The notes below the pieces were generated by a model. It was given only the letters and a program-made list of their open reading frames with translations, did not search any database and was not told the DNA's origin. Shown piece by piece: positions 1 through 6,120 of a stretch of 8,210 bases of DNA. The DNA is from Thermoproteota archaeon. GTDB lineage: Archaea; Korarchaeota; JAOZGF01. Position 1 is the stretch's first letter. Each line of letters opens with the position of its first letter. A program made the position numbers and the translations under genes. The stretch lies in assembly GCA_027491845.1 (NCBI GenBank), contig JAOZGF010000164.1:1-8210 (forward strand), given 5' to 3'.

Positions 1-158
1 GCAGCCGTCATGGGGTTAAAAGGAGAATGATAAAAATACAAAAAATAGAAGAAGTAAGCGTGGATGAATTGGAGAATAAGTTTTTAATAAGCCTGTCCCA
101 GGCTGAAGAGATCTGGGTGGAACAATATTGGCGGAAGAAGGGCTTTCAACGATTCTAG
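1..158 (+). CDS. rpl18a: Ribosomal protein LX (L18Ae), C-terminal part
   Basis: Partial gene entering from the left edge, read from base 3 as 51 codons to a TAG stop at 156-158. The visible protein begins SRHGVKRRMIKIQKIEEV, which resembles the second half of archaeal LX/L18Ae (a short stretch of H-x-V-K-R followed by alternating I/K and an I-E-E-I-type ending), a small large-subunit ribosomal protein. LX is commonly encoded just upstream of prefoldin alpha in archaea, and the same neighbour is present here. After the family-like part there is a basic and aromatic tail (about residues 34-51, ending K-K-G-F-Q-R-F) that I do not recognise from typical LX. Its last 10 codons overlap the start of prefoldin alpha. 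The family call rests on a short fragment plus context, so it is probable rather than certain. Confidence 0.65.
   Translation, partial: SRHGVKRRMIKIQKIEEVSVDELENKFLISLSQAEEIWVEQYWRKKGFQRF
116..120 (+). promoter_or_regulatory. Shine-Dalgarno for prefoldin alpha (supports TTG start)
   Basis: GGTGG lies 7 nt before the TTG at 128-130, inside the end of the upstream LX gene. It matches the archaeal anti-SD (CACCUCC-type) and supports the unusual TTG start. I see no good ATG or GTG start in this frame nearby. Confidence 0.5.
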
Positions 159-553
159 CTAAAATAAGCATACTTGAAAACAACTCTAAGGTTCTAGCCC
201 AACAAATAAACCTTTTAAACGCGACATTGGCGGAGTTCAACAACACCCTGATAACCCTGTCTGGCCTTAAATCGATCAAGAAAGGAGAAAAAATCCTCAT
301 GCCCATTGGTTCAGGGGTTTACGCTGACATTGAAGCTGGATCATTTGAAAAAGTAACCGTTGGAGTTGGAGCAAATGTCTATATAAAGAAACCCCTCCCA
401 GCAGCTGAAAAATATGTGAGCGATAAAGCGGAAAAGGTGAGAAACCTTATTTTAAGGTACCAAGAAACATTAAATAGAACGTTACGTGAACTAGATGAAT
501 ACAGAAGGAAAGCTGAAGAAATATACAGAAAACAATTTAAAGCGAGAAAATAA
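128..553 (+). CDS. pfdA: Prefoldin subunit alpha
   Basis: A 141-residue alpha-class prefoldin subunit. Two alpha and four beta subunits form the hexameric, jellyfish-like cytosolic chaperone that holds unfolded chains and passes them to the thermosome. The order is typical: an N-terminal coiled-coil helix (about residues 5-48, with the Q-Q-I-N-L-L-x-A-x-L core), a beta-hairpin region (about 53-88, I-L-M-P-I-G-S-G-V-Y and V-G-V-G-A-N-V-Y), then a C-terminal coiled coil (about 91-139) rich in E, K and R. Length is normal for the family. The start is TTG at 128, chosen because it gives a normal N-terminus and has GGTGG 7 nt upstream; it overlaps LX by 31 bp, suggesting translational coupling. 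The gene ends 30 bp from the convergent ftsY stop codon. In many archaea pfdA and ftsY run in the same direction, so the opposite orientation here is a local rearrangement. Confidence 0.93.
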   Translation: MAEEGLSTILAKISILENNSKVLAQQINLLNATLAEFNNTLITLSGLKSIKKGEKILMPIGSGVYADIEAGSFEKVTVGVGANVYIKKPLPAAEKYVSDKAEKVRNLILRYQETLNRTLRELDEYRRKAEEIYRKQFKARK

Positions 554-583
554 GAAAAACAACAAATTTAAACCGAAATAAAA
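545..583 (-). terminator. T-rich 3' end of ftsY transcript
   Basis: Read on the minus strand, the bases just after the ftsY stop are T-rich, with clusters (TTGTTTTTC, TTATTTTC) reaching into the pfdA 3' end. Archaeal termination usually occurs at such T-runs without a required hairpin. This is suggestive only. Confidence 0.35.
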
Positions 584-2005
584 CTAGATTAGTTTTCCTA
601 AGATTTCCTTAGGATTATACTCAATTAGATCTCCAAACTTTTGCCCGTTTCCAATGAAGAGAATGGGTTTCTTTGTGATGTGCGTTGCATTCAATATGGC
701 GCCGCCGCTTCCGCCCACATCCGTCTTAGTTATTATTAATGCATCCACGCCTACAGCTTTATCGAAGACCTCACATTGACGAACTATGTCTGAACCAGCT
801 AACCCATCCAACACTAAAATTTTTAGGTCAGGCCTATTTTTCCTGCAGATCTTTTTTAATTCATCCATTAGGTTTCTGTTTTCGTAGGATCTCCCTGCAG
901 TGTCAGCGCAAACCACATTGAAACCCCTTGCCTCAGCGGCTTTTACACTGTCAAATATGACAGCGCAACTGTCTGAACCTCTTTCGTGTTTAACAAACGG
1001 GACACCTATTCTTTTCGCATATTCAACGGTCTGGCTTATTCCGGCAGCCCTAAATGTATCTCCCACAGCTATTAAAGGCCTTTGCCCTCTTTTCTTAAGG
1101 AAACAAGCCACCTTAGCCAGTGAAAGGGAATTATGAATTAGAACTTCATTTGCGAAAAAGTTATGATAACCCAGAACAGTTAAATCGTAAACTTCAACGC
1201 TTCCACATCCATTTATTTCCTCAACAACATGGGTTTTTAACAAAGAACCTGTGCTTCCTTTCACTCCGTTGAGAGATCTTGAATTTCCTAGGCAAAGCAC
1301 TTTAGACTTTTTTTCTGAGAGATCTGAAGCTTTAACAGTCTTTATACAGGAATCCTCCCTTACAAAGAAGAGATGATCAGGTGTTACAGTTATTTCACCC
1401 CCGTTATCCAGAGTAATTCTTAAAACATTTCTCGCTTGAGCCTTCCATAGAATAAAAGGTGTAGAAGCCCTTACCATCCTTTTTTGAAAATCAAAGGAAA
1501 ACACTTTCATGTTGGGAGGCAAAAACACCTTTAAATGTATGTCCTTAGCCAAAGCAACCGTGGTTCCAAAGGTTTTCTCATAGAGTTCCTTAAATTTAAT
1601 TTTTCCTTGATTCGTTTGAACAATCGAGTCCCCTGCAACGCATTTTCCTACTCCATTAAAACCTAAAAACAGTAACAGCAACGGTCTACCTTTTAACTTG
1701 GATTCCTCACATAGTTTAAGTAGATCTATTTTTTCAACGGATAATATCTTAAGTATTTCTCTCTTAATTAAATTCCTAATTACTTCCTCCGCCCCAGCTC
1801 TTTTAACACGTATTCCGGCGAGTTTTTCCTTAAACTTAGCCTTTAATTCATCGATCACAGCCAGTGCAACCCCGTTTCTGATAAGATCTATTTCGAAAGC
1901 AGAAAACGTTTCTTCTATGTCATCGCTTGACACTTCTTTTTCCATTGCCTTGGCAGCTATTTCAGAAACAATTTTTTTCAGATTTTTCCTTAATTCTTGA
2001 AGCAT
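584..2005 (-). CDS. ftsY: SRP receptor FtsY precursor, interrupted by a mini-intein
   Basis: A 473-residue precursor of the signal recognition particle receptor GTPase, which docks SRP-ribosome complexes at the membrane and hands them to the Sec translocon. The N domain (about residues 1-105) is a helical bundle. The G domain starts at L-F-L-G-F-N-G-V-G-K (to K121), is broken by an intein (122-292), and resumes at S293 (S-L-S-L-A-K). Downstream motifs are intact: D-T-F-R-A-A (G2), D-T-A-G-R (G3), D-G-L-A-G-S-D, T-K-T-D (G4), and a closing G-N-G-Q-x-F-x-D-L. After splicing the protein would be 302 residues, the usual size of an archaeal NG-only FtsY without an A domain. The residue after G-K is Ser, and the next is Leu where most FtsY have Thr-Thr. 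The start ATG has only a weak AGGCG-like site upstream. The gene is divergent from ftsZ and convergent with pfdA. Confidence 0.95.
   Translation of the reverse strand: MLQELRKNLKKIVSEIAAKAMEKEVSSDDIEETFSAFEIDLIRNGVALAVIDELKAKFKEKLAGIRVKRAGAEEVIRNLIKREILKILSVEKIDLLKLCEESKLKGRPLLLLFLGFNGVGKCVAGDSIVQTNQGKIKFKELYEKTFGTTVALAKDIHLKVFLPPNMKVFSFDFQKRMVRASTPFILWKAQARNVLRITLDNGGEITVTPDHLFFVREDSCIKTVKASDLSEKKSKVLCLGNSRSLNGVKGSTGSLLKTHVVEEINGCGSVEVYDLTVLGYHNFFANEVLIHNSLSLAKVACFLKKRGQRPLIAVGDTFRAAGISQTVEYAKRIGVPFVKHERGSDSCAVIFDSVKAAEARGFNVVCADTAGRSYENRNLMDELKKICRKNRPDLKILVLDGLAGSDIVRQCEVFDKAVGVDALIITKTDVGGSGGAILNATHITKKPILFIGNGQKFGDLIEYNPKEILGKLI
1130..1642 (-). mobile_element. Mini-intein in the FtsY P-loop (no homing endonuclease)
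   Basis: In-frame 171-residue insertion (precursor residues 122-292) with all hallmarks of a class 1 intein. Block A starts at Cys1 (C-V-A-G-D-S-I-V). Block B is I-T-V-T-P-D-H (Thr87, His90). Block F is V-Y-D-L-T-V-L-G-Y-H-N-F-F-A-N (Asp153). Block G is V-L-I-H-N with penultimate His170 and terminal Asn171, followed by extein Ser +1. About 55 residues separate blocks B and F and hold no LAGLIDADG or other nuclease motif, so this is a splicing-only element that has lost, or never had, mobility. The insertion lies between K and S of the Walker A motif, so the unspliced precursor cannot form a GTP site. Three further cysteines (99, 117, 146) are present. The boundaries are exact because the flanks rejoin as G-V-G-K-S. 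Intein identity is seen directly; splicing activity is inferred. Confidence 0.95.
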
Positions 2006-2068
2006 TCTATTCGCCTTTTAAAGGAGGTAAAAAGGACTTGAAAGTTGCAGGGGGGTTGTTGTGGAAGG

Positions 2069-2078
2069 TTATTAAAAG
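2069..2078 (-). promoter_or_regulatory. Candidate TATA box of ftsY
   Basis: On the minus strand the sequence reads GAAAAG then CTTTTAATAA, resembling an archaeal BRE plus TATA box. Transcription would start near 2047, giving a leader of about 40 nt before the ftsY ATG. The AAAAGCTTTT palindrome (2074-2083) overlaps it. Prediction by eye only. Confidence 0.4.
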
Positions 2079-2146
2079 CTTTTCACACTAAAAATTTGTT
2101 GGGTAAAATGTTGATCTTTTTTAAAGTTTAAAACGTAATATTTTTC

Positions 2147-2165
2147 GTTGAGAGTTTTCCTCAAC
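2147..2165 (+). promoter_or_regulatory. Inverted repeat abutting the ftsZ TATA box
   Basis: GTTGAG, a 7-nt spacer, then CTCAAC form a perfect 6-bp inverted repeat with half-site centres 13 bp apart. The right half-site ends on the first base of the TATA-like CTTTTTAAGG, covering the BRE position. It could be an operator for a dimeric regulator that blocks or assists TFB/TBP binding. As RNA it would be a 6-bp hairpin, but it lies upstream of the predicted start, so a DNA site is more likely. Confidence 0.4.
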
Positions 2166-2174
2166 TTTTTAAGG
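2165..2174 (+). promoter_or_regulatory. Candidate TATA box of the ftsZ-ribosomal operon
   Basis: CTTTTTAAGG lies in the 242-bp divergent region between ftsY and ftsZ. Initiation about 25 nt downstream would leave a leader of roughly 50 nt before the ftsZ ATG at 2248. A second T/A-rich stretch (2115-2133) is an alternative. No other clear promoter is seen until rpl12, so this probably drives the whole + strand gene run. Confidence 0.45.
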
Positions 2175-2247
2175 TAATTTCCCTAAGAATTCCATCACTC
2201 AAATCCGCAACACATTTTACTGCTTTCTCCCTGCAGAGGTCAGTTGA

Positions 2248-3327
2248 ATGAAAAATAAGAAAAACCAGCAGCCTACTAGACGGTCGACATATTCAGATAA
2301 AGAACTAGAAGAAATATTAGATAAGATAAAACCAAACATATTGGTTTTAGGTGTTGGTGGAGCTGGAGGAAACGCAATAACAAGAGTGACAGGTTCAATC
2401 CAATCGGACATATACCAAACCATCGCAATAAACACCGACGCCCAAGATCTATTGCACGTCCACTCAGACCTTAAATTATTGATAGGAAAAAGCATTACAG
2501 GTGGATTAGGGGCAGGAAACGATCCCATGCTTGGAGAAGCAGCTGCAAAGGAAAGTGAAGAGGAAATAAAGAAAATTTTGAGCGGAGCAGACCTCGTTTT
2601 CATCGTCTGTGGGTTAGGTGGAGGAACAGGAACAGGTGCATCACCGCTTATATGTGAATGGGCGAGAGAAGAAGGATCCATAGCTACTTCAGTAGTTACT
2701 CTTCCATTCGAGGCTGAAGGAATAGATAGACAAGAGAAAGCAAAAAGAGGCCTCGAAAGATTGCTTGAAACATCTGATTCAGTTGTAGTTATTCCGAACG
2801 ACAAAATGCTTGAAATCTACGGGAACTTGTCTTTATTTGAATCGTTTAAGAAGGCCGACGAAATCCTTGCAGGGGCAGTTTTAGGGGTGGTTGAAGTTAT
2901 CTCTAAGCCTGGCTTAATCAACTTAGACTTCGCAGATGTTAGATATGTATTAGAGGAAGGCAAAAGAGCCGCTGTGTCCATGGCTGAAGCAAACGGGCAG
3001 AAGAAGTCTGAGGAAGTTGTTAAAAGAGTAATAAACAATCCTTTACTCGGAATAAATATTTCAGGCGCAAAAAAAGCCTTGATAAACGTGATAGGTGGAG
3101 AAGACATGGATTTAAAGGAGGTTAATACAATCATTGAGGCAATAACAAGCGAACTAGACCCAAAAGCCGTTGTGAAATGGGGTGTCCAAATTAATCCACA
3201 GCTAAAGAACACGGTGAGGGTTTTCACCATAATCACAAACATAAAGCCTGAACCACAAATAAGGGAGCTAGAGCCTGAAATAGAGGAGGAAATGGAAGAC
3301 ATAGGATTAGAATTAGAAACATTATGA
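2248..3327 (+). CDS. ftsZ: Cell division protein FtsZ
   Basis: A 359-residue tubulin-family GTPase that polymerises at the division site. Visible motifs are the N-terminal nucleotide-binding loop V-L-G-V-G-G-A-G-G-N-A (33-43), N-T-D (62-64), G-L-G-A-G-N-D-P (86-93), the tubulin/FtsZ signature G-G-G-T-G-T-G (124-130), and the T7 loop N-L-D-F-A-D-V (225-231) that completes the GTPase site of the next subunit. The protein ends in a very acidic tail (about 336-359) finishing D-I-G-L-E-L-E-T-L, resembling the short conserved C-terminal peptide of archaeal FtsZ used for partner binding. The ATG at 2248 has AGAGGT 7 nt upstream. It is the first gene of the likely operon and its stop codon (3325-3327) adjoins the secE start region. 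A second FtsZ paralogue or CetZ may exist elsewhere; this one is the canonical type. Confidence 0.96.
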   Translation: MKNKKNQQPTRRSTYSDKELEEILDKIKPNILVLGVGGAGGNAITRVTGSIQSDIYQTIAINTDAQDLLHVHSDLKLLIGKSITGGLGAGNDPMLGEAAAKESEEEIKKILSGADLVFIVCGLGGGTGTGASPLICEWAREEGSIATSVVTLPFEAEGIDRQEKAKRGLERLLETSDSVVVIPNDKMLEIYGNLSLFESFKKADEILAGAVLGVVEVISKPGLINLDFADVRYVLEEGKRAAVSMAEANGQKKSEEVVKRVINNPLLGINISGAKKALINVIGGEDMDLKEVNTIIEAITSELDPKAVVKWGVQINPQLKNTVRVFTIITNIKPEPQIRELEPEIEEEMEDIGLELETL

Positions 3328-3336
3328 GTGATGGCC

Positions 3337-3525
3337 ATGCTAAAGAAGCTAAAAGACTTTTTGATTCAATGTAAAAAAACATTGAAGATAGCTAAGAAAC
3401 CAACGGGGGAGGAGATCTATAGGATATCAAGGGTTTGTCTCTTGGGCTTAGCCCTCTTGGGGTCAATAGGCATGCTAACAAAGTTCTCTGCCTCCCTGTT
3501 CCAAAATATGACGTTGATTATTTAA
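3337..3525 (+). CDS. secE: Preprotein translocase subunit SecE (Sec61 gamma)
   Basis: Small translocon subunit of 62 residues if started at ATG 3337. It clamps SecY in the membrane. The sequence begins M-L-K-K-L-K-D-F with a K-rich amphipathic helix, then K-K-P-T-x-E-E-I-Y-R-I-S, the typical SecE hinge, and one hydrophobic transmembrane segment (roughly residues 32-48 of this form, L-G-L-A-L-L-G-S-I-G). Start choice: GTG 3328, ATG 3331 and ATG 3337 are all in frame. I prefer 3337 because the product then starts like other archaeal SecE and the preceding GTGATG can act as a Shine-Dalgarno. The gene sits between ftsZ and spt5, a common archaeal order. Confidence 0.88.
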   Translation: MLKKLKDFLIQCKKTLKIAKKPTGEEIYRISRVCLLGLALLGSIGMLTKFSASLFQNMTLII

Positions 3526-3558
3526 ACAATCAAAAATAAAATTTAAGGTTAAGAATAA

Positions 3559-4020
3559 ATGAGAAAACAATCGCATTTCCTCCTAGTTCGCGTTACAGTT
3601 TCCCAAGAAAAAAACGTGGCGGCAATACTCTCCAGAAAAATTGAATCCAGAGAGAACTCATCTATTTCTTCGATACTCGTCCCTGACGGATTAGATGGAT
3701 ATGTAATTCTAGAATGCAGTGATTTAAGCGAAATAGATGAGGTAATAAGGGGAATGCAGCACATCAGAGGCCGTGTCTCAACAGTTCTAGCTCTAAAAGA
3801 CATTGAAAGTTTCCTTGAAAAAAAATCCATAATAGACTCATTGGAAGTGGGAGATATTGTGGAAATAACCAGCGGCCCCCTTGTAGGCGAGAAAGCCCAA
3901 GTAAAATCAATATATAAAGCGAAAGACGAAATAACCGTAGAATTATTTGAAACCTTGACGCCTGTATCGTTAACCGTGCCGGCTGAGATGGTTAAACTAG
4001 CAAAAAAGAAAGCTGAGTAA
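3559..4020 (+). CDS. spt5: Transcription elongation factor Spt5 (archaeal NusG)
   Basis: A 153-residue Spt5, which binds the RNA polymerase clamp with Spt4, raises processivity and can contact the ribosome. Residues about 5-90 form the NGN domain (F-L-L-V-R-V-T near the start, then G-L-D-G-Y-V-I-L-E and the H-I-R-G-R-V segment). Residues about 95-148 form one KOW domain (V-G-D-I-V-E-I-T-S-G-P-L-V-G-E-K-A-Q-V). Length and domain order are normal for archaea. The ATG at 3559 has an AGGTT-like site 8 nt upstream, following a 33-bp AT-rich gap after secE. The stop is separated from the rpl11 ATG by one base, so translation is probably coupled. Confidence 0.95.
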   Translation: MRKQSHFLLVRVTVSQEKNVAAILSRKIESRENSSISSILVPDGLDGYVILECSDLSEIDEVIRGMQHIRGRVSTVLALKDIESFLEKKSIIDSLEVGDIVEITSGPLVGEKAQVKSIYKAKDEITVELFETLTPVSLTVPAEMVKLAKKKAE

Positions 4021-4021
4021 A

Positions 4022-4489
4022 ATGCAGAAAAAAGAGAAAAGAATTAAAGTCCTTATTGAGGGAGGAAAAGCAACGCCAGGGCCGCCGGTAGGCCCTGCAC
4101 TTGGACCAACAGGTGTAAGGGTAGACTTGGTAGTTAAGGAGATAAATGAAAAAACAAAGGAATATCAAGGATACAAGGTCCCCGTCTATATTTATGTGGA
4201 TCTTGACACGAAGAAATGGAGGGTTGAAACGGGTTTACCCCCTACATCCGTTTTAATAAAAATGAAGTTAGGAAAACAAGGGAAAAGCAAGGAAAAAAAC
4301 ATTTCTTTTAATGAAATAATAAACATAGCGAAGAAAAAAATAACAGACATGAACGTCAAGAGCCTTGAGGGAGCTGTAAAAACAGTGTTAGGAACCTGCG
4401 TATCCATGAATGTGATGGTGGATGGAAGAAACCCGCGTGAAGTGTTGAAAGAAATTAGCGAAGGCAAACTGCAACAAATAATAAAATAA
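4022..4489 (+). CDS. rpl11: Ribosomal protein L11 (uL11)
   Basis: A 155-residue large-subunit protein that binds the GTPase-associated centre of 23S rRNA at the stalk base. The N-terminal domain shows the family signature G-G-K-A-T-P-G-P-P-V-G-P-A-L-G-P (14-29), with the proline-rich loop that contacts elongation factors. The C-terminal RNA-binding domain (about 75-140) includes K-S-L-E-G-A-V-K-T-V-L-G-T-C and V-D-G-R-N-P. The ATG is one base after the spt5 stop, with no clear Shine-Dalgarno of its own, consistent with coupled translation. A 37-bp gap separates it from rpl1. Confidence 0.97.
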   Translation: MQKKEKRIKVLIEGGKATPGPPVGPALGPTGVRVDLVVKEINEKTKEYQGYKVPVYIYVDLDTKKWRVETGLPPTSVLIKMKLGKQGKSKEKNISFNEIINIAKKKITDMNVKSLEGAVKTVLGTCVSMNVMVDGRNPREVLKEISEGKLQQIIK

Positions 4490-4508
4490 CACTAACCCAT
4501 AAAGAAGC

Positions 4509-4522
4509 CAACAATGGTGTTG
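4509..4522 (+). promoter_or_regulatory. Weak hairpin over the rpl1 ribosome binding site
   Basis: CAACA, loop ATGG, TGTTG can form a 5-bp stem that holds the GGTG Shine-Dalgarno (4516-4519) of rpl1, which sits 7 nt before the GTG start. The stem is AT-rich and may have little effect. The GGTG site supports the GTG start at 4527. Confidence 0.3.
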
Positions 4523-4526
4523 TAGA

Positions 4527-5177
4527 GTGTCAACTTTAACTGAAGAAACAATTATGAAATCCCTTAAAGAAATGAGAAACAAATCAAAAAAAAGAAACTT
4601 TAACGAGACAGTAGAAGTTATAATTAGCCTTAGAAACGTAGATCTAAAGAAAACGGAAAACAGACTGAACGAGATTTTCCAACTTCCCGAGGGCCCTGGA
4701 AGAAACGTAAAAATATGTTTATTCGCAACAGGAGAGCTTGAATCAAAAGGGAAAAAACTAGGACGAGATAAAGTGATTAACAAAGACGAATTATCATTAT
4801 ACCTTGGAAGCAAGAAGGAAACCAAAAAACTTGCCTCACAATGTGACTTCTTCATTGCACAGGCTGACCTAATGGCGACAATAGGCAGATCAATGGGAGC
4901 CATACTAAGTCCAAGAGGGAAAATGCCTATACCCATTCCGCCCACAGCCAATTTGAAACCGCTTATCGATAAACTCAAGAAAAGCGTTAGGATAATCATG
5001 AGGAAACAACCCGTTGTACAAGTTCCCGTCGGAAAGGTTGAAATGCCTGATAAAGCTCTAGCAAAAAACATCAAGTCAGTTATTTCTTTCATTGAATCAA
5101 GGTATAGCTCTATTCCTCACGCCATAAAAGCAATATATATCAAAACAACAATGGGTCCCTCCATAAAAATCGCTTAG
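4527..5177 (+). CDS. rpl1: Ribosomal protein L1 (uL1)
   Basis: A 216-residue protein of the mobile L1 protuberance at the ribosomal E site, which helps release deacylated tRNA. The conserved region G-R-S-M-G-A-I-L-S-P-R-G-K-M-P (120-134), followed by a P-I-P-I-P-P stretch, and the C-terminal I-K-T-T-M-G-P-S-I-K-I are clear. Length matches archaeal L1. It starts with GTG, with GGTG 7 nt upstream. In methanococci L1 represses its own operon by binding mRNA near the rpl1 start; I looked for a copy of that rRNA-like site and did not recognise one. Confidence 0.96.
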   Translation: MSTLTEETIMKSLKEMRNKSKKRNFNETVEVIISLRNVDLKKTENRLNEIFQLPEGPGRNVKICLFATGELESKGKKLGRDKVINKDELSLYLGSKKETKKLASQCDFFIAQADLMATIGRSMGAILSPRGKMPIPIPPTANLKPLIDKLKKSVRIIMRKQPVVQVPVGKVEMPDKALAKNIKSVISFIESRYSSIPHAIKAIYIKTTMGPSIKIA

Positions 5178-5200
5178 CCAAGGCAAGGGGTGAAAGAGGA

Positions 5201-6055
5201 ATGAAGCCAAAAAGCCGTTTAAAAAAAGAAGAAACAGTAAGGGAATTATACCAACTGTTAAGTTCACATAAAACCTTTGCAATCACTGAGTATAGAGGAC
5301 TGACTTCCAACCAACTTAAAAGAATCAGGAAGAACTTAGAAGGAAGAGCCAAGATTAAAATAGCGAAAAACACCTTAATGAGGCTGGCGATAAAAAAAAC
5401 ATTCAATGGATTAGATGAAAAAATTTCTAATTACCTTTTCGGACAATGTGCGTACGTGTTCTCAAACCTGTCGCCTCTTAAATTATTCCGGATGCTTGAG
5501 GAAAACAGAATAGAATCTGAAGCAAAACCTGGGGAAACCGTTGAGGAAGATGTAGTGATCCCTGAAGGATCAACTGACTTACCAGCAGGAGAAATGATAA
5601 CGCTTCTCAGCAAGTACGGGATAAAAACAAAAGTTATTAGGGGAAAAATTGAGATAGCAGAGGAAAAAGTCATTTTAAGGAAAGGGGAAAAAGTAACAGA
5701 TGAATTATCAAAAATCCTCAGTCGACTGGAAATTAAACCAATAAGAAGAGGACTAAACCTCATAGCTGCTGTAAACGGAGAAGGAGTAATTTATGACAAG
5801 AAAATTTTGTCTGTAGACCCAGTTAACCTAAAGGAAACCATAAGGAATGTTTCCTTGAAAGCTTTAACTTTATCCATAAAAACAAGTTACTACACACCTG
5901 CAGCAATGGAGTATTTAGTGGGGTTGTCATGGGGGAAAGCTTATGAAGTTGCTCAAGCAACCTCATATTACACTGCAAAAACAATGCAGAACCTCTTGTT
6001 AAGGGCCGTAGCCATAGGCTTAACACTTGAGAAAACCTTAAAACTTTACTCTTAA
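5201..6055 (+). CDS. rpl10: Ribosomal protein P0 (L10, uL10), short form without acidic tail
   Basis: A 284-residue stalk base protein that binds 23S rRNA next to L11 and carries the L12/P1 dimers. Residues about 1-105 are the rRNA-binding L10 domain (I-T-E-Y-R-G-L-T, then K-I-A-K-N-T-L-M). About 106-185 is the archaeal/eukaryotic insertion domain (A-K-P-G-E-T-V-E-E-D, P-A-G-E-M, G-K-I-E-I). The remaining helical spine has two similar 26-residue units starting T-S-Y-Y-T (228 and 254), corresponding to L12-dimer docking helices. The protein stops at K-L-Y-S, without the charged hinge and G-L-x-A-L-F-G ending found in many archaeal P0 proteins. GGGGTGA lies 7 nt before the ATG, a strong ribosome binding site, 23 bp after rpl1. 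Confidence 0.95.
   Translation: MKPKSRLKKEETVRELYQLLSSHKTFAITEYRGLTSNQLKRIRKNLEGRAKIKIAKNTLMRLAIKKTFNGLDEKISNYLFGQCAYVFSNLSPLKLFRMLEENRIESEAKPGETVEEDVVIPEGSTDLPAGEMITLLSKYGIKTKVIRGKIEIAEEKVILRKGEKVTDELSKILSRLEIKPIRRGLNLIAAVNGEGVIYDKKILSVDPVNLKETIRNVSLKALTLSIKTSYYTPAAMEYLVGLSWGKAYEVAQATSYYTAKTMQNLLLRAVAIGLTLEKTLKLYS
5882..6037 (+). repeat. Two 26-residue tandem units in the P0 spine
   Basis: Protein-level repeat within P0: residues 228-253 and 254-279 each start T-S-Y-Y-T, followed by a helix with M, L and A at matching places. The DNA copies differ considerably (ACAAGTTACTAC versus ACCTCATATTAC), so this is an old structural repeat of the stalk-protein docking helices, not a recent duplication. 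Confidence 0.6.
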
Positions 6056-6105
6056 AAGTTAAAATAAAGTAGAAAAGAGAAACTCTATGTTTTAAACTAA
6101 AATAA

Positions 6106-6120
6106 GGAGGTGTAGGTGAG
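6106..6120 (+). promoter_or_regulatory. Double Shine-Dalgarno before rpl12
   Basis: GGAGGTG (6106-6112) and GGTGAG (6115-6120) lie in tandem before the ATG at 6123, the first 10 nt away and the second about 2 nt away. GGAGGTG is the longest anti-SD match among the gene starts in the window. L12 is needed in several copies per ribosome, so a stronger site than its operon partners makes sense. Confidence 0.6.

Noticed and set aside
1180..1360. Homing endonuclease within the FtsY intein
   Set aside because: Only about 55 residues lie between splicing blocks B and F, with no LAGLIDADG or HNH motif; too short for a nuclease.
2217..2804. Open frame of 195 codons on the minus strand opposite ftsZ
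   Set aside because: It lies entirely antisense to a clear ftsZ, is rich in Ser/Pro as expected from reversed ftsZ codons, and matches no family I know.
4490..4600. L1 autoregulatory mRNA site like that of methanococci
   Set aside because: I found no copy of the rRNA-like L1 binding motif around the rpl1 start by eye. The weak hairpin over the GGTG site is not that motif.
4388..5092. Open frame of 234 codons on the minus strand opposite rpl11/rpl1
   Set aside because: Antisense to well-supported ribosomal genes, with composition (F, L, S rich) explained by the complement of Lys/Glu codons and no ribosome binding site or family match.
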